Below the pieces are notes generated by a model. It ran no database searches, was not told the DNA's origin, and saw only the letters and a program-made list of their open reading frames with translations. This document shows positions 5,842-6,506 of a stretch of DNA of 6,506 nt, piece by piece; the stretch's first letter is position 1; each line of letters opens with the position of its first letter. This DNA is from DASVFB01 sp045806505 (GTDB taxonomy: Bacteria; Actinomycetota; Thermoleophilia; Gaiellales; Gaiellaceae), in the NCBI GenBank assembly GCA_045806505.1, contig JBJMJE010000224.1, forward strand, positions 1 through 6,506, written 5' to 3'. The translations under genes were made by a program, and so were the position numbers.

Positions 5842-6506
5842 CGCAGCTCGCGCGCCTCGAGGCGCTCCTCGCCGTCGCGCGTGACGCGGTACGCCGTCGC
5901 GCCGGGCCTGCACGTCACGACCTCACGCAGCTCCGTGCCGACGTAATGCAAGCCGACGCCGTCATCGGCTGCGATGCCTTCGGGGAAACCCGAGTCGACG
6001 AGCTCGCGGTACCGCGGGCGCCGGCGTTCTTCGCCGTCGTAGTGCGGGCACGCGCTGCCCGAGAGCCAGCCGAGGCCGTCGCGGAGGCCTTCGAGTTGCA
6101 GGCCGAACGAGTCCGTCACCACCGACTCGAACCAGCAGAGCATCCCGGCGCTGACGCCGAACAGAACGACGCCCTGCTCCCACGCCTCGCGGAGGATCTC
6201 GCCGAAGCCGTGCACCCGCCAGATCGCGAGCATGTTCGCGACGTTGCCGCCTCCGACCGACACCGCGTTCTGGGACAGGACGAGCTCGCGCAGATCGGCC
6301 GGCGGATACGGGAAGAAGCGCAGGTGCGAGAGGTCGCACAGAGCGCCGAGACGCTCGTACATGTTGACGATGCTCTCGGTGGAGTCGCCGGTCGCCGTCG
6401 GCACGTGCAGCACGCGCGGCCGCTCGGTACCGGTCAGAGACAGGACGTGCCGGAAGAGCGTCCTCGTCTGCTCGGGGGTGTCGCCCCCGCCGCCGATGCC
6501 GACGAT
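5838..6506 (-). CDS. Peptidase E-like serine peptidase (family S51), N-terminus cut by window edge
   Basis: Family S51 contains dipeptidase E, which cleaves N-terminal Asp-X dipeptides, and the related cyanophycinases. The frame is open to the right edge; its first visible residues IVGIGGGGDTPEQTR are the usual opening strand and glycine loop, so only a few residues are missing. The 222 visible residues show VLHVPTATGDS (33-43), the glycine turn SVGGGNVANML (83-93), and the nucleophile elbow GVSAGM with Ser119. CPHYDGEERRRP follows with His154 (ACPHYD) as probable triad histidine, then FPEGIAADDGVGLHY, the late family block. Lengths and spacing agree with Escherichia coli PepE, a protein of about 230 residues with its serine at 120. 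The third triad acid cannot be fixed by eye. There is no signal peptide in the visible part, so a cytoplasmic location is likely. The GTG at 6413 lies inside conserved sequence and is not the start. The substrate could be Asp-dipeptides or another small peptide. Confidence 0.9.
   Translation of the reverse strand: MVGIGGGGDTPEQTRTLFRHVLSLTGTERPRVLHVPTATGDSTESIVNMYERLGALCDLSHLRFFPYPPADLRELVLSQNAVSVGGGNVANMLAIWRVHGFGEILREAWEQGVVLFGVSAGMLCWFESVVTDSFGLQLEGLRDGLGWLSGSACPHYDGEERRRPRYRELVDSGFPEGIAADDGVGLHYVGTELREVVTCRPGATAYRVTRDGEERLEARELR
5852..5865. repeat. Perfect 14-bp palindrome just after the secreted-protein stop
   Basis: GCGCCTCGAGGCGC reads the same on both strands and could fold as a 5-bp GC stem with a TCGA loop. 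It begins 11 bp after the plus-strand stop at 5841 and is within codons of the peptidase gene (ERLEAR). No T-run follows on either side, so a classical intrinsic terminator is not supported. A weak transcription-slowing hairpin for the amidase/secreted-protein transcript is possible, and chance in GC-rich coding sequence is equally possible. Confidence 0.35.

Noticed and set aside
5838..6413. Peptidase start at the GTG at 6413
   Set aside because: The frame continues to the window edge with IVGIGGGGD, a conserved N-terminal strand and glycine loop of family S51, so the true start is beyond 6506.
1..6506. Mobile element, CRISPR array, tRNA or other RNA gene, defence system
   Set aside because: No transposase or integrase motifs, spaced direct repeats, tRNA-like cloverleaf or rRNA sequence were seen. 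The AAA ATPase is fused to a cyclase of common signalling type, not to a defence effector.

Overview
The window is densely coding, visibly GC-rich bacterial chromosome. Third codon positions are strongly biased to G/C, which also produces long meaningless open frames on the opposite strands. Heme O synthase of the CtaB type, a DUF4242 protein, and a class III cyclase fused to an AAA-type ATPase together suggest a high-GC actinobacterium. A member of the Thermoleophilia/Gaiellales would fit. That placement is inference from gene style, not from a marker gene.

Layout, left to right. (1) Positions 2-1124, + strand: the 3' part of ctaB (protoheme IX farnesyltransferase), a 43-residue single-pass membrane protein whose TTG start overlaps the ctaB stop, and a 103-residue DUF4242 protein with its own Shine-Dalgarno site. 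The spacing suggests one transcript. (2) Positions 1131-3188, - strand: a zinc-ribbon / class III nucleotide cyclase / AAA ATPase signalling protein, convergent with the DUF4242 gene (6 bp apart). (3) Positions 3199-4323, + strand: a short amidase-signature hydrolase, divergent from the cyclase with only 10 bp between the start codons. It is followed after 24 bp by (4) 4348-5841, + strand: a secreted 497-residue protein built from fibronectin type III-like beta-sandwich repeats, probably cotranscribed with the amidase. (5) Positions 5838-6506, - strand: a peptidase E-like (family S51) serine peptidase that runs off the right edge. Its stop codon shares a CTAG palindrome with the stop of the secreted protein.

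The left block belongs to cytochrome oxidase heme a biosynthesis. The cyclase-ATPase is a stand-alone signalling or regulatory protein. The amidase, secreted repeat protein and peptidase are hydrolytic or cell-surface functions with no shared pathway that can be shown from sequence. I see no RNA gene, CRISPR array, insertion sequence, attachment site or origin, and no stretch over 300 bp without a gene. I did not find a convincing new multi-gene system. The most interesting points are the extremely tight cyclase/amidase divergent junction, which looks like two facing leaderless promoters, the tiny membrane protein behind ctaB, and the unrecognised secreted repeat protein.
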